Under the pieces are notes generated by a model, which saw only the letters and a program-made list of their open reading frames with translations, did no database searches and was not told the origin of the DNA. A program made the position numbers and the translations under genes. A DNA stretch of 64,000 nt. Source: Amycolatopsis orientalis DSM 40040 = KCTC 9412. Its GTDB lineage: Bacteria > Actinomycetota > Actinomycetes > Mycobacteriales > Pseudonocardiaceae. Below are positions 33,883-41,094 of this stretch, one piece after another. The DNA is taken from assembly GCF_000478275.1 (NCBI RefSeq), contig NZ_ASJB01000099.1, positions 62,001 through 126,000 of the forward strand, given 5' to 3'. How positions within the stretch are numbered: the stretch's first letter is position 1; the number at the start of each line of letters is the position of its first letter.

Positions 33883-33896
33883 GGGTCGAAGGGCCC
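33883..33896. promoter_or_regulatory. DosR-like box upstream of the Acg nitroreductase
   Basis: GGGTCGAAGGGCCC keeps the full GGGnCnnnnGnCCC skeleton. It is 93 bp before the nitroreductase ATG and 84 bp before the divergent PPK2 start. Confidence 0.55.
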
Positions 33897-33988
33897 TCGG
33901 CTCCGTCACGCCCAGCGGGTCGTTCGCCCCTGTGCTCGCGCTCCGGAGACGGCGACCATGGGAACAGTCCGATCCGAGAGGGAGAGCG

Positions 33989-35044
33989 ATGGACCACGAC
34001 CCGCCCGACACGTACACGGTGAAGGCTGCTGTCGCATTGGCCGTACGCGCCCCTTCGGTGCACAACAGCCAACCTTGGGACTGGCGGTTCAGCGGCCGCA
34101 CGATCGAACTGCGCGCGGACACGAACCGGAGGCTGTGGCAGGCCGACCCCGAGGGCCGCGATCTGCTCATCAGCTGCGGATGCGTGCTCCATCACTTCAC
34201 GGTCGCGGCCGCGGCACTCGGTTGGGCCACCCATATCGACCGGCTACCCGAGCCCGACGTGCTGGCCCGGATCGACCTGGTTCCGCATGAGCCACGTGAA
34301 GAGGACATCGCGCTGGCCACGGCGATATCTCGACGCCGGTCGGATCGCCGTCGGTATGCCACCCGGCCGTTGGCGGCCTGGGAGCAGAACCGCCTCGTAA
34401 GAAGCGCGACAGATCACGACGCGATGTTGCGCTTCGTGACCGACGCTCCACGGCGTTCGGCACTGACGGCCGCCGCGGTGGAGGCGCAAGGCCTGCACCG
34501 GGCCGACCCGGGGTACGGAATCGAACTCGCGTCCTGGAGCGGGCGGCGGTACGCCGCGGACGGCGTACCCGCACGAAACGCGGTCCTGGCCACTGCGGCA
34601 CCGCTGGTACGGGACTTCTCCGACGCCCTGCTCACCGACACCGAGGCCCAGGACGGCGCCGCACTGACCGTACTGGCGACCGTGGAGGACACTTCGCTCG
34701 ACAGGCTACGAGCGGGCGAAGCCGCCAGCGCCGTAGTTCTGACCGCGACCCGGCTGAACCTCGCCTCCTGCCTGGTCACGGAGCCGCTGGAGCTGCCAAG
34801 CACCCGTGGGCTGATCCGCGACTGCGTCGTCGCGGAGGGAGCCGAGCCTCAGCTCGTCGTGCGAATCGGCCACCTGCCCGAGGGCACTCCCCCGCTCCCC
34901 GCCACCCCTCGACGCCCGATCGCGGAAGTACTGCGGCCTCTGGGCCATTACGGGATCGGCCTGCCGATTCCGGTGCAGCAGCGCGAAAGCCGATACCCGG
35001 CCGGCGGCGCCGGCCGCACCGTCAACCCTGGGAGCACATCGTGA
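33989..35044 (+). CDS. Acg-family nitroreductase-like protein
   Basis: A 351-residue protein of the Acg family (nitroreductase fold duplicated, often with a covered flavin site). ATG 33989 follows GAGAGGGAGAG. Motifs are AVRAPSVHNSQPWDWRF, the family signature, then DLLISCGCVLHHFTVAAAALG, ISRRRSDRRRYATRPL and the C-terminal TRLNLASCLVTEPLELPSTR. Mycobacterial members (Rv2032 Acg, Rv3131, Rv3127) are strongly DosR-controlled; Acg has been proposed to sequester flavin rather than to reduce substrates. It overlaps the YtfJ gene by 4 bp. Confidence 0.92.
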   Translation: MDHDPPDTYTVKAAVALAVRAPSVHNSQPWDWRFSGRTIELRADTNRRLWQADPEGRDLLISCGCVLHHFTVAAAALGWATHIDRLPEPDVLARIDLVPHEPREEDIALATAISRRRSDRRRYATRPLAAWEQNRLVRSATDHDAMLRFVTDAPRRSALTAAAVEAQGLHRADPGYGIELASWSGRRYAADGVPARNAVLATAAPLVRDFSDALLTDTEAQDGAALTVLATVEDTSLDRLRAGEAASAVVLTATRLNLASCLVTEPLELPSTRGLIRDCVVAEGAEPQLVVRIGHLPEGTPPLPATPRRPIAEVLRPLGHYGIGLPIPVQQRESRYPAGGAGRTVNPGSTS

Positions 35045-35394
35045 ACGTCGACGAACTGCTGAAGAAGGCCAAGAACGGTCTCGAAACGAAGATGGTCTAC
35101 GGCGAGCCGCACCATGTCGACGGCGTCACGGTGATCGTGGCCGCCACTGTCGGCACCGGCGGCGCCGGCGCCGACAGCCGGGACGAAAGCGGCCACTCGG
35201 GCGAGGGTGGCGGGTTCGGCCTGTCGGCCAAGCCGGTGGGCGCGTACGTCATCAAAGACGGCAAGCTGCGCTGGGAACCCGCCATCGACGTGAACCGGCT
35301 CTTGACCACGTTCGGCATGATCGCGGTGGCGGCACTGTTCGCGGCCACGCGTTTCGCGAAGCTCAAGCGGGACACCGAGCCGGAGATTTCTTGA
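35041..35394 (+). CDS. GerW/YtfJ family protein
   Basis: A 117-residue protein from GTG 35041, overlapping the preceding stop. It shows the GerW/YtfJ pattern: MVYGEPHHVDGVTVIVAATV, a Gly-rich loop (GTGGAGADSRDESGHSGEGG), GFGLSAKPVGAYVIKDGKL and a C-terminal hydrophobic segment (LTTFGMIAVAALFAATRF). In sporulating Firmicutes the family is a spore-germination factor; in actinomycetes its role is unknown. Co-translation with an Acg nitroreductase ties it to the stress set. Confidence 0.9.
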   Translation: MNVDELLKKAKNGLETKMVYGEPHHVDGVTVIVAATVGTGGAGADSRDESGHSGEGGGFGLSAKPVGAYVIKDGKLRWEPAIDVNRLLTTFGMIAVAALFAATRFAKLKRDTEPEIS

Positions 35395-35564
35395 CAGCAG
35401 TGTCGGTGGCGGCGAGCACGCGACACCGGCGTGCAGGCGAGCGTCGTTGGTCACGACGCCGAGGACACTGCCGACGAGAGAGTTCTGACCAGGCGGTGTT
35501 GAAGAAGACCGCCTGCGCGACGATCCCGAGACCGACCGCGATCGTGTCTTGTACGGTGCACTGG

Positions 35565-36161
35565 ATGAGTTCTACGTCTGGACGTGCTGACTGGCCACCC
35601 GAAGGACCACCGGCGCCGACCGCGTTCGTGGAAGGACACACCGGCGTCGACCACAGCCGGCTCGTGATCGAGGCGCGGGGAACAGAACCGTCCCCGTACC
35701 TCCCACCGGCAGGCTCCGGCTGGGCGGCCACACTCCCTGACCTGATCATCCTCCAACCGGCCAGCGAATGGACAACCGCGGCCGCTGTGCGACTCGAGGC
35801 ATGGCCCCGAGAACCAGCCCGCGGCGGGCCACCGCACAGCGACACCTCGACCGTCGAAACAACCTTCGACCACCACGAAATCGGCGCCAGAGGATTCTCC
35901 GCCCCCAGCACCGAAACAGACCTCCTCCGCCTGAGCAGCCCCGGGACCTACCAGGTCCGCGTGTACCGCTGGGGCGGCGACCAGGTTGACGCGATCTTCT
36001 ACGCCAACCCCCACGACACGATCCACCGCACGGAGAACTTCCTCCTGCAACTCTGGCCCTCCACTGCGGACCGCGGTCCCCTCGAACCCGCCGCCGGGAC
36101 AGCCGCCATCCCGCACGATGACGCTCACGCGGCGATACGACGCTGGGCACGAGGCTTATGA
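35565..36161 (+). CDS. Hypothetical beta-sandwich-type protein
   Basis: A protein of 198 residues from ATG 35565. A frame with a TTG at 35391 would overlap the preceding gene, but its extra 58 residues look non-coding. The visible part has regularly spaced strands (HSRLVIEARGT, LPDLIILQPAS, AAAVRLEAW, STVETTFDHHEIGARG) and ends TYQVRVYRWGGDQVDAIFYA, which suggests a beta-sandwich similar to immunity or ComJ-like proteins. No family is certain. Its stop overlaps a small following frame (ATGA). Confidence 0.6.
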   Translation: MSSTSGRADWPPEGPPAPTAFVEGHTGVDHSRLVIEARGTEPSPYLPPAGSGWAATLPDLIILQPASEWTTAAAVRLEAWPREPARGGPPHSDTSTVETTFDHHEIGARGFSAPSTETDLLRLSSPGTYQVRVYRWGGDQVDAIFYANPHDTIHRTENFLLQLWPSTADRGPLEPAAGTAAIPHDDAHAAIRRWARGL

Positions 36162-36364
36162 GTGACGTTCGCGAGCGACAACGCGACGATTACGAGTCAT
36201 CGTGTTCGGGGCTTCCAGACGTCCGGCTCGACATCGCTCAGCTCCGCCACGAACACCAGCGGCGTTCAGGATCTCTGGCCGCCGCCATGCGGCACGTACC
36301 CGCGACGGACTGGACAGCCGTTCGCGAAGGCGCAGCGCGCATCTTCTCGACTCGAACTCAGTAG
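36158..36364 (+). CDS. Possible small protein overlapping the preceding gene
   Basis: A 68-residue frame (MSDVRERQRDDYESSCSG, then LRHEHQRRSGSLAAAMRHVP) whose ATG overlaps the stop of the gene before it. It is charged and helical and unlike any family I recognise. The coupling supports it; the lack of conserved features and the decayed surroundings speak against. It may be the start of a truncated protein. Confidence 0.3.
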   Translation: MSDVRERQRDDYESSCSGLPDVRLDIAQLRHEHQRRSGSLAAAMRHVPATDWTAVREGAARIFSTRTQ

Positions 36365-36505
36365 CCGCCGTCCTGTGCCGCCGAGGGACTGTCTCAGTAA
36401 CAGCGTGCTCGGCCCGGAATCGGCCACGCCGGCATCCCGTGCGAGCCAGCCGACGATGCGGCCGAGTGAGCGTGGTGATAATCCGCCCACTCGACCGCTG
36501 CTGCG

Positions 36506-36961
36506 TCAGTCCTCGACGGCGTCGATCCCGAGGGGCTCCGGCAACGCACCGAACACGATCGCGGCGAGCCCTCGGACCCCTCGGCCGAACCGGGCGATCC
36601 AGTTGACGGCGGTGTAGATCACCGCGTCCTCGTCGATGGCGAGGAAGAACCTGCTGTTGTCGTACTCCCCCAGAGGAAACCATGCCTTTCCCATCGTTCT
36701 CCCCCAGTCGAGGAACAGATCCTCCTCACCGGCACATAGCCTGGGATCCAGCTCGAACTGAAAGCACCAGGAATCGATCCCGTTCGGACGTTTCTCGAAC
36801 GAGAGCCCGCCGAACCGGGACAGGAAGTCCTCCGCCGCTGGGAACATCTCGAGCCCGCGCGGCTCGAAGATGCTCCGCCACCCCGAGGTGTCCACGCGGC
36901 GTTCCGGGCTCCATCCGACTCGCAGAAGCTCGTCCTGCAGCCCAGTCGGCCAGTCGTTCAC
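36506..36961 (-). CDS. SUKH-3 family immunity protein
   Basis: A 151-residue protein from GTG 36961 (ribosome site TTGGAGAAA). It follows the SUKH-3 pattern: LLRVGWSPERRVDTSGW near the start, FPAAEDFLSRFGGLSFEKR, FELDPRLCAGEEDLFLDWG, WFPLGEYDNSRFFLAIDED and VIYTAVNWIARFG. SUKH proteins neutralise cognate polymorphic toxins, often nucleases or deaminases. It overlaps the stop of a deaminase-like toxin fragment by 4 bp (GTGA), the classic order toxin then immunity. It appears intact, unlike its partner. Confidence 0.85.
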   Translation of the reverse strand: MNDWPTGLQDELLRVGWSPERRVDTSGWRSIFEPRGLEMFPAAEDFLSRFGGLSFEKRPNGIDSWCFQFELDPRLCAGEEDLFLDWGRTMGKAWFPLGEYDNSRFFLAIDEDAVIYTAVNWIARFGRGVRGLAAIVFGALPEPLGIDAVED

Positions 36962-37323
36962 GGATTTCTCCAATCGTACGTGCGGAACCGGACGCCGTAA
37001 TGGGCCACAACAGCCTTGCAAATGTCAGACGGATCCATTCCCCACAGGTACTTCTCGTTGCCCAGAGACCTGCCCATGATCGCAGCAGCCTCCGCACCAC
37101 GTCCCTCCCTCCCCTGTCCCTCCAGCTTCGCATCCGAGGTGCACGCGATGAGGCCGCACCTGCCGTATCCGTCGCCTCTCTTCTCGACCTCGTCCAGGAC
37201 TCCCGCGGCAGGCTGAGGGTTGGTGCCCGCCGCCGCGCAGACGCCTGGGCCACCATTCGGCCGGAGCATCGGAGAGCAGAGCGTCCGCTGCCATCGGTGG
37301 AACCCCGGCCTTCTCGCGCGCAT
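36958..37323 (-). CDS. Truncated deaminase-like polymorphic toxin tip
   Basis: A frame of 121 residues, of which about the last 85 (PAAGVLDEVEKRGDGYGRCG onward) resemble the YwqJ-type deaminase tip of polymorphic toxins: RGDGYGRCGLIACTSDAKLE corresponds to the first catalytic motif and DPSDICKAVVAHYGVRF to the second. The canonical PCxxC of the second motif is PSDIC, so one zinc Cys appears lost. No N-terminal secretion, WXG or repeat region precedes it; upstream residues look non-coding. It is therefore a detached or degenerate toxin cassette, kept together with a coupled SUKH-3 immunity gene. The family assignment is moderate. Confidence 0.55.
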   Translation of the reverse strand: MRARRPGFHRWQRTLCSPMLRPNGGPGVCAAAGTNPQPAAGVLDEVEKRGDGYGRCGLIACTSDAKLEGQGREGRGAEAAAIMGRSLGNEKYLWGMDPSDICKAVVAHYGVRFRTYDWRNP

Positions 37324-37420
37324 CGACGCCTCCAGATGGCGACAGCACGGACGACAGACCGTCCTTGACGGGACGAGAGTGAGCCCTGGTGGCAGATATC
37401 TCTCACATTCGGTGACCGAA

Positions 37421-38776
37421 TCACGCGACGGGAATCCAGCTGCCGTGCAACCCCAGTGGGACGCGTGCGGGCAGATGGACCCTGGCGAGGGGTTCGCCCG
37501 CGAAGTCTTGAGCGGCCAGTATCACCAGGTCCGCCGCACCCCGATCGGGGTTGTGGACGTAAACCAGGTTGTAGCCGTCATCTTCCGCGTCTGCCCCGTC
37601 CGCCGGGACGAACACTGTCTCGCCCGCGCTCGCGTCACGGCCGAACTCGTGGGTTTCGGTGGTACCGGTCAGGAGGTCGTGTTTGAGGAGAGCGCTGCTG
37701 AAGCCTTCGTCAGGACGGTCCGGTTCAGTGGTGCTCGGTGTGGCGTAGAGCTCGGCCGCCGCCGAGTAGCCGAAGCGGTAGGACTTGCCGCTGAAACGGC
37801 CGTTCAGACGAGGGAAGTCCTGCGGGCGTTCGTGTAGCAGCGTTCGCGCGACCCGGTCGAGCGCGAGGTCGGCGGTCCAGCGTTCCAGCACGGGCTTGGA
37901 GGCGCCGACGTCGGCGAAGTCCACCGGCCGGGGATGCACGACCACGTCCACCACCACCTTTCCGTTGTCCTCGAAGGCGTTCAGGGTGTGGCCGACCATG
38001 ACGGGCTCGGTCTCGAACCAGCGCACCGTCCCGCCCGCTCTCGGCAGCAGACCCAGCCGTGACGGCAGGTCCCCGTCCCAGCGGAACGGCACCCCGGTCG
38101 TCAGGCGCTCGGGCGCGAAGACCATCGGGGACTCGTAGAGCACCACGTAATGCTCGGTGAGCGCGAAGTCGTGCATGTACGGCAGGGTGGGCGCTTTGAT
38201 GTCGGTGACGCTCCGGTTGTGCCCGTCGGGACCGATCACGATGTGCTGCACGAAATCCGCGCCGTAACGGAAGGCCAGCGAGTGCAGTTCGCCGGTCGCG
38301 TGGTCGTACTTGCTGTGCGCGTTGGCCGAGAAACCCTGTGCCGTGGCACCGAGGGAGGCGGGTCCGACGGTGTCGAGTTCGTCGGTCAGCTCGTACGGGG
38401 CCAGACCTCCCTCGATGAGCGCGTAGAGGCGGCCACCGTGGTCCGCGACCTGGACGTTCGGCGCGAAGTCCAGGCGCTCGTCGGCGACCTGTCCGCGGCG
38501 GGGTTCGCCGAGCCGGTCGGACACGGAAGCCGACCGGACCCAGCGGTTGCGGTACCACTCGGCGCGACCGTCCCGCAGACGCACGCCGTGGACCATGCCT
38601 TCCCCGAGGGTCCAAATGTGCGCCGCCGCGTCTTCCAGACCAAGCGGGTTCGGGCCGATGCGCAGGTAACGGCCATTGAGGTCGTCCGGGATTTTCCCGG
38701 TGATGGGCAGGTCGAAGGCAGTGATCTCCTCGGCGACCGGGGCGAAGTTGCCGAGGACGTAGCGGTTGGGGTTCAT
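37421..38776 (-). CDS. Carotenoid cleavage oxygenase family protein
   Basis: A 451-residue carotenoid-oxygenase-family enzyme from ATG 38776. It opens NFAPVAEEITAFDLPITGKI and GRYLRIGPNP, typical of the family. The four iron ligands are visible as His in SANAHSKYD, YMHDFALTEHYVV, MVGHTLNAFE and the C-terminal LHGSWIPV. Such enzymes cleave carotenoids, stilbenes or lignin-derived phenylpropenes with O2. No carotenoid genes are nearby, so the substrate is open. It is divergent from a TetR gene, with an operator-like repeat between. Confidence 0.93.
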   Translation of the reverse strand: MNPNRYVLGNFAPVAEEITAFDLPITGKIPDDLNGRYLRIGPNPLGLEDAAAHIWTLGEGMVHGVRLRDGRAEWYRNRWVRSASVSDRLGEPRRGQVADERLDFAPNVQVADHGGRLYALIEGGLAPYELTDELDTVGPASLGATAQGFSANAHSKYDHATGELHSLAFRYGADFVQHIVIGPDGHNRSVTDIKAPTLPYMHDFALTEHYVVLYESPMVFAPERLTTGVPFRWDGDLPSRLGLLPRAGGTVRWFETEPVMVGHTLNAFEDNGKVVVDVVVHPRPVDFADVGASKPVLERWTADLALDRVARTLLHERPQDFPRLNGRFSGKSYRFGYSAAAELYATPSTTEPDRPDEGFSSALLKHDLLTGTTETHEFGRDASAGETVFVPADGADAEDDGYNLVYVHNPDRGAADLVILAAQDFAGEPLARVHLPARVPLGLHGSWIPVA

Positions 38777-38827
38777 CGTCGTTCCCTTTGTGCGAGGCCG
38801 GCTCGTTCCGGTTTCACGACCATACAG

Positions 38828-38870
38828 GCGTCTTGTACATTTGTATAAGACGCTTGTATAAGACGCTTGT
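38828..38870. promoter_or_regulatory. TetR-type operator between divergent genes
   Basis: GCGTCTTGTACA (38828-38839) and TGTATAAGACGC (38842-38853) are inverted with one mismatch; a further direct copy of TGTATAAGACGCTTGT follows at 38855-38870, 13 bp on. The region is A/T-rich against its surroundings and sits 25 bp before the TetR ATG. Confidence 0.75.
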
Positions 38871-38894
38871 CACAGTACCCGCTAGGATCGGCGC

Positions 38895-39428
38895 ATGGGA
38901 CAACGAGAGGACCTCCTCGACGGAGCCAAGCGCTGCCTGGTCGAACGCGGCTACGCGCACACCACCGCGCGCGACATCACCGCCGCCTCAGGTGCGAACC
39001 TCGGCTCCATCGGGTACCACTTCGGCTCCAAAGAGGCCCTCATGAACGAGGCCATGATCGAACTCTCGACCGAGGCGGTCGAGCGGCTCCGTGAACCGGC
39101 CGGAACGTCGCTGACCGCCACCTGGACAGGCCTCATCGACTCCTTCACCGAGCAGCGCGACCTGTGGACCGCCGTCCTCGAAAGCGCGACCCAGGCCATC
39201 CGGGTCCCGGACATCCGCGAACGGCTCGCGGATGCCCAGGACGAAGCCCGGAAGGTCTTCGGCGAACGCCTGTCCCGCACGGACGCCGACGCGGCCGGCG
39301 CAGTCCAGTTCGCCCTCATCGCCGGCGTGATGATGCAGCACCTCGTCGCCCCCGAGCGGGCTCCCAGCGCCGAAACGGTCATTCGCGGACTGAAGGCCCT
39401 CGCCGGTGACCCCACCTCGCCGGAATGA
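38895..39428 (+). CDS. TetR-family repressor of the carotenoid oxygenase gene
   Basis: A 177-residue TetR-type regulator. The N-terminal HTH is clear: LLDGAKRCLVERGYAHTTARDI, then TAASGANLGSIGYHFGSKEA. The ligand domain (about 60-177) is short. It is transcribed away from the carotenoid oxygenase gene, with inverted and direct repeats in the shared promoter. It most likely represses both genes until an aromatic or terpenoid ligand appears; the ligand is unknown. Its 3' end runs into the remains of a HAD hydrolase gene on the other strand. Confidence 0.92.
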   Translation: MGQREDLLDGAKRCLVERGYAHTTARDITAASGANLGSIGYHFGSKEALMNEAMIELSTEAVERLREPAGTSLTATWTGLIDSFTEQRDLWTAVLESATQAIRVPDIRERLADAQDEARKVFGERLSRTDADAAGAVQFALIAGVMMQHLVAPERAPSAETVIRGLKALAGDPTSPE

Positions 39429-39429
39429 C

Positions 39430-40032
39430 CCGTTCCCACGCCGAGTGCCGATCCGGTTTGGACCATCGCTCGTGTCCAGCCGTGATCGCTACGTCGTTGT
39501 CCCGGTGGTCACCCACGTACATCGTCTCGCCTGGCCCGTCGGGGCACCATCTCTGCGACGCGGGCGAAGAACTTCGGATGAAGGCTTGGCGACACCCCAC
39601 TCGCCCCAGGTCGCGACCTGGTCCACCGGCAGGTGCGGCGCACGCAATAGCTTGGCCGCGCTGCGAGTCCTTCGGCCATGGCGAAGCCACGCCGACAGCG
39701 GTTGCGCGCCGGTCGGGTCGGGTGTGCACGGAAATCGACGAGTAATTTGCCAGCTGCCACAACGTGTCGGCCTTTGACTCAAGCCGGTCGAGAAGCCAGT
39801 GAAGATGATCGGCAAGTTCGCCACCCAGCGGCAAGTCCGACGACAGCAGCCACAGCGACACCCGACGGATGACTCCAGAACGACGCCCTACTTGATCCCC
39901 GACCTCGAATGCATGGGGTGGCTTCAGACCAAGTAGTCCAGTTACGAACGAAGCGCTTCCACCATGATCATCTGAGAGCTGAAACGTCGCACCTGTCCGC
40001 ACCGGCGCATCATCACGCAGCAGACGCCGCAC
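39430..40032 (-). pseudogene. Truncated DUF4279 gene joined to HAD hydrolase remnant
   Basis: From ATG 40032 the minus strand gives a DUF4279 start: ATFQLSDDHGGSASFVTGLL, GLKPPHAFEVGD, then WLLSSDLPLGGELADHLHWL and LLDRLESKADTLWQLA. The domain breaks off there. Below about 39720 the sequence is HAD-hydrolase-like but in pieces: DQVATWGEWGVAKPS in one frame, FFARVAEMVP in a second, and GETMYVGDHRDNDVAI in the first frame again. These belong to one HAD phosphatase (substrate-release end) disrupted by frameshifts. So a deletion fused the two ends. Neither protein should work. DUF4279 proteins are sometimes immunity proteins, which fits the toxin remnant 2.5 kb away. Confidence 0.65.
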
Positions 40033-40166
40033 CGCGAGGCATATACCCGCGGGCCAAGCACGCTGTCCTCGGCATGAGCGGACGTTCGATGTCGTAGCCC
40101 ATAATCCGACCGTGAGTTATTTTGAGAGGTAAGGCAAACGTAGCGGGCCCTGTGGGCTGGCTCCGT

Positions 40167-40219
40167 GTTGCGAAAGCCACTTTCGCAACGTTGAAGGTTG
40201 CGAAAGTGGCTTTCGCAAC
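40167..40219. repeat. Perfect 23-bp inverted repeat (hairpin)
   Basis: The arm at 40167-40189 (GTTGCGAAAGCCACTTTCGC plus AAC) is the exact reverse complement of the arm at 40197-40219, with a 7-nt loop. Each arm is itself nearly palindromic (TTGCGAAAG/CTTTCGCAA), so cruciforms or alternative hairpins are possible. Confidence 0.9.
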
Positions 40220-40393
40220 ACCCCGTTGAGGACTGGGGGCTGGAGGTCCGTGAAGGCCTCCTTCCCTGCCTTGAAAGTCGGGCCCCGGCAAAGTCGCATA
40301 ACCGCTGGCGGCGCCGCCGCTAGAGCGGACAAGGCGAACGTGTCGGGGTTGTGGGCGGTCTGTTCGCCGGGGTGACGGGCAGGGTGAAGGCGT

Positions 40394-40530
40394 AACTCGC
40401 GTGCTCGGACACGTGACTCGCGTGCTCAGAGGCGTAACTCGCGTGCCTGGATCAGGCACTCGGTGTCGCGGCTTCAAGCACGCGAGTTCCGGCGTCAAGC
40501 ACGTGAGTTCCGGCCCTGAGCACGCGAGTG
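40394..40530. repeat. Six-unit AACTCGCGTGCT array, three direct and three inverted
   Basis: Units near 40394, 40415 and 40436 read AACTCGCGTGCT or close variants. After a short spacer, units at 40477, 40498 and 40519 read AGCACGCGAGTT or variants. Unit spacing is 21 bp in both halves, two helical turns. The whole can fold into one long imperfect stem or act as a multi-site binding region. Confidence 0.8.
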
Positions 40531-40637
40531 TGGTGCCACGCTCACCCGGACACGCCACGTTTGGCTTACCCCTCTATAAATAGGGCACATGTTTATCGGC
40601 GAAGGGTTCGGGTCGTCATGGACTCCTTGACGCCCGC

Positions 40638-40773
40638 CTGCGGCTTCCACATGACCGCGAGCTTCAGCATCTGTTCGTCGCCCACCCGATCCTCAAGAAG
40701 GTAAAGTCCGGCGATCGCATCCGGGCCAAGGCGCTATTCTTCGAGATCGAAACCGGCCGTCGGCGCCGGCCCC
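40638..40773 (+). pseudogene. Possible C-terminal remnant of a carbonic-anhydrase-like protein
   Basis: One plus frame reads LRLPHDRELQHLFVAHPILK and KVKSGDRIRAKALFFEIETG, with composition of real protein but no start and no conserved upstream part. The hydrophobic HPIL, the K-rich turn and FFEIETG recall the last strand of beta-carbonic anhydrases. The evidence is weak. The rest of 40774-41094 shows nothing recognisable. Confidence 0.25.
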
Positions 40774-41094
40774 AAGGACAACGAGGACAAGCTCTCCGAG
40801 CAGCGACCGTCCGCTGTGGACAGTAGGGATCACCCGGCCGGCCTCCTGAGTGGACAGTGTTGGTCGGCGCGGCGGACGCCGGGGTGCGTGGACAAGGCCA
40901 CCTTGACCGCCTTTCCGGTCGCGCCCGAGATCGACCTCGGCAACGAGGTCTGACTCAGCCCGTCTTAACCCGATCACAGCGGTGAGACGTGGATCGGAAC
41001 CGACTTATCGCGTTGCCCGTGAGCACTCCAGTCGTCACTCCGCTGGTGGACATCCCACGCCACGCCGCGGAACACCGACTGTGCGCCGCGGCGA

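Larger units (their letters stand above)
40124..40575. repeat. Composite intergenic repeat block bounded by inverted copies of a 17-bp motif
   Basis: The left edge carries GAGAGGTAAGGCAAACG (40124-40140), the right edge the inverted form CGTTTGGCTTACCCCTC (about 40558-40574, two differences). Inside are a 23-bp-arm hairpin, GTGAAGGCCTCCTTC (40250-40264), and an array of AACTCGCGTGCT units. No reading frame in it is credible. The inverted edges make it look like a small non-autonomous element or a nested cluster of dispersed repeats. No target duplication was found by eye. Confidence 0.6.

Noticed and set aside
35391..35564. N-terminal extension of the 35565 gene from a TTG codon, with a 4-bp overlap to the YtfJ gene
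   Set aside because: The additional 58 residues are Arg/Ser-rich and not protein-like. An antisense frame (TIAVGLGIVAQAVFFNTAW) is more hydrophobic and may be a gene remnant, but it has no support.
36726..37424. A 232-codon minus frame overlapping the toxin and SUKH-3 genes
   Set aside because: It is a shifted frame of both genes, rich in Arg/Ser, with no recognisable domain.
40394..40530. CRISPR array
   Set aside because: Units are only 12 bp, half of them are inverted, spacers are 9 bp and no cas gene is near.
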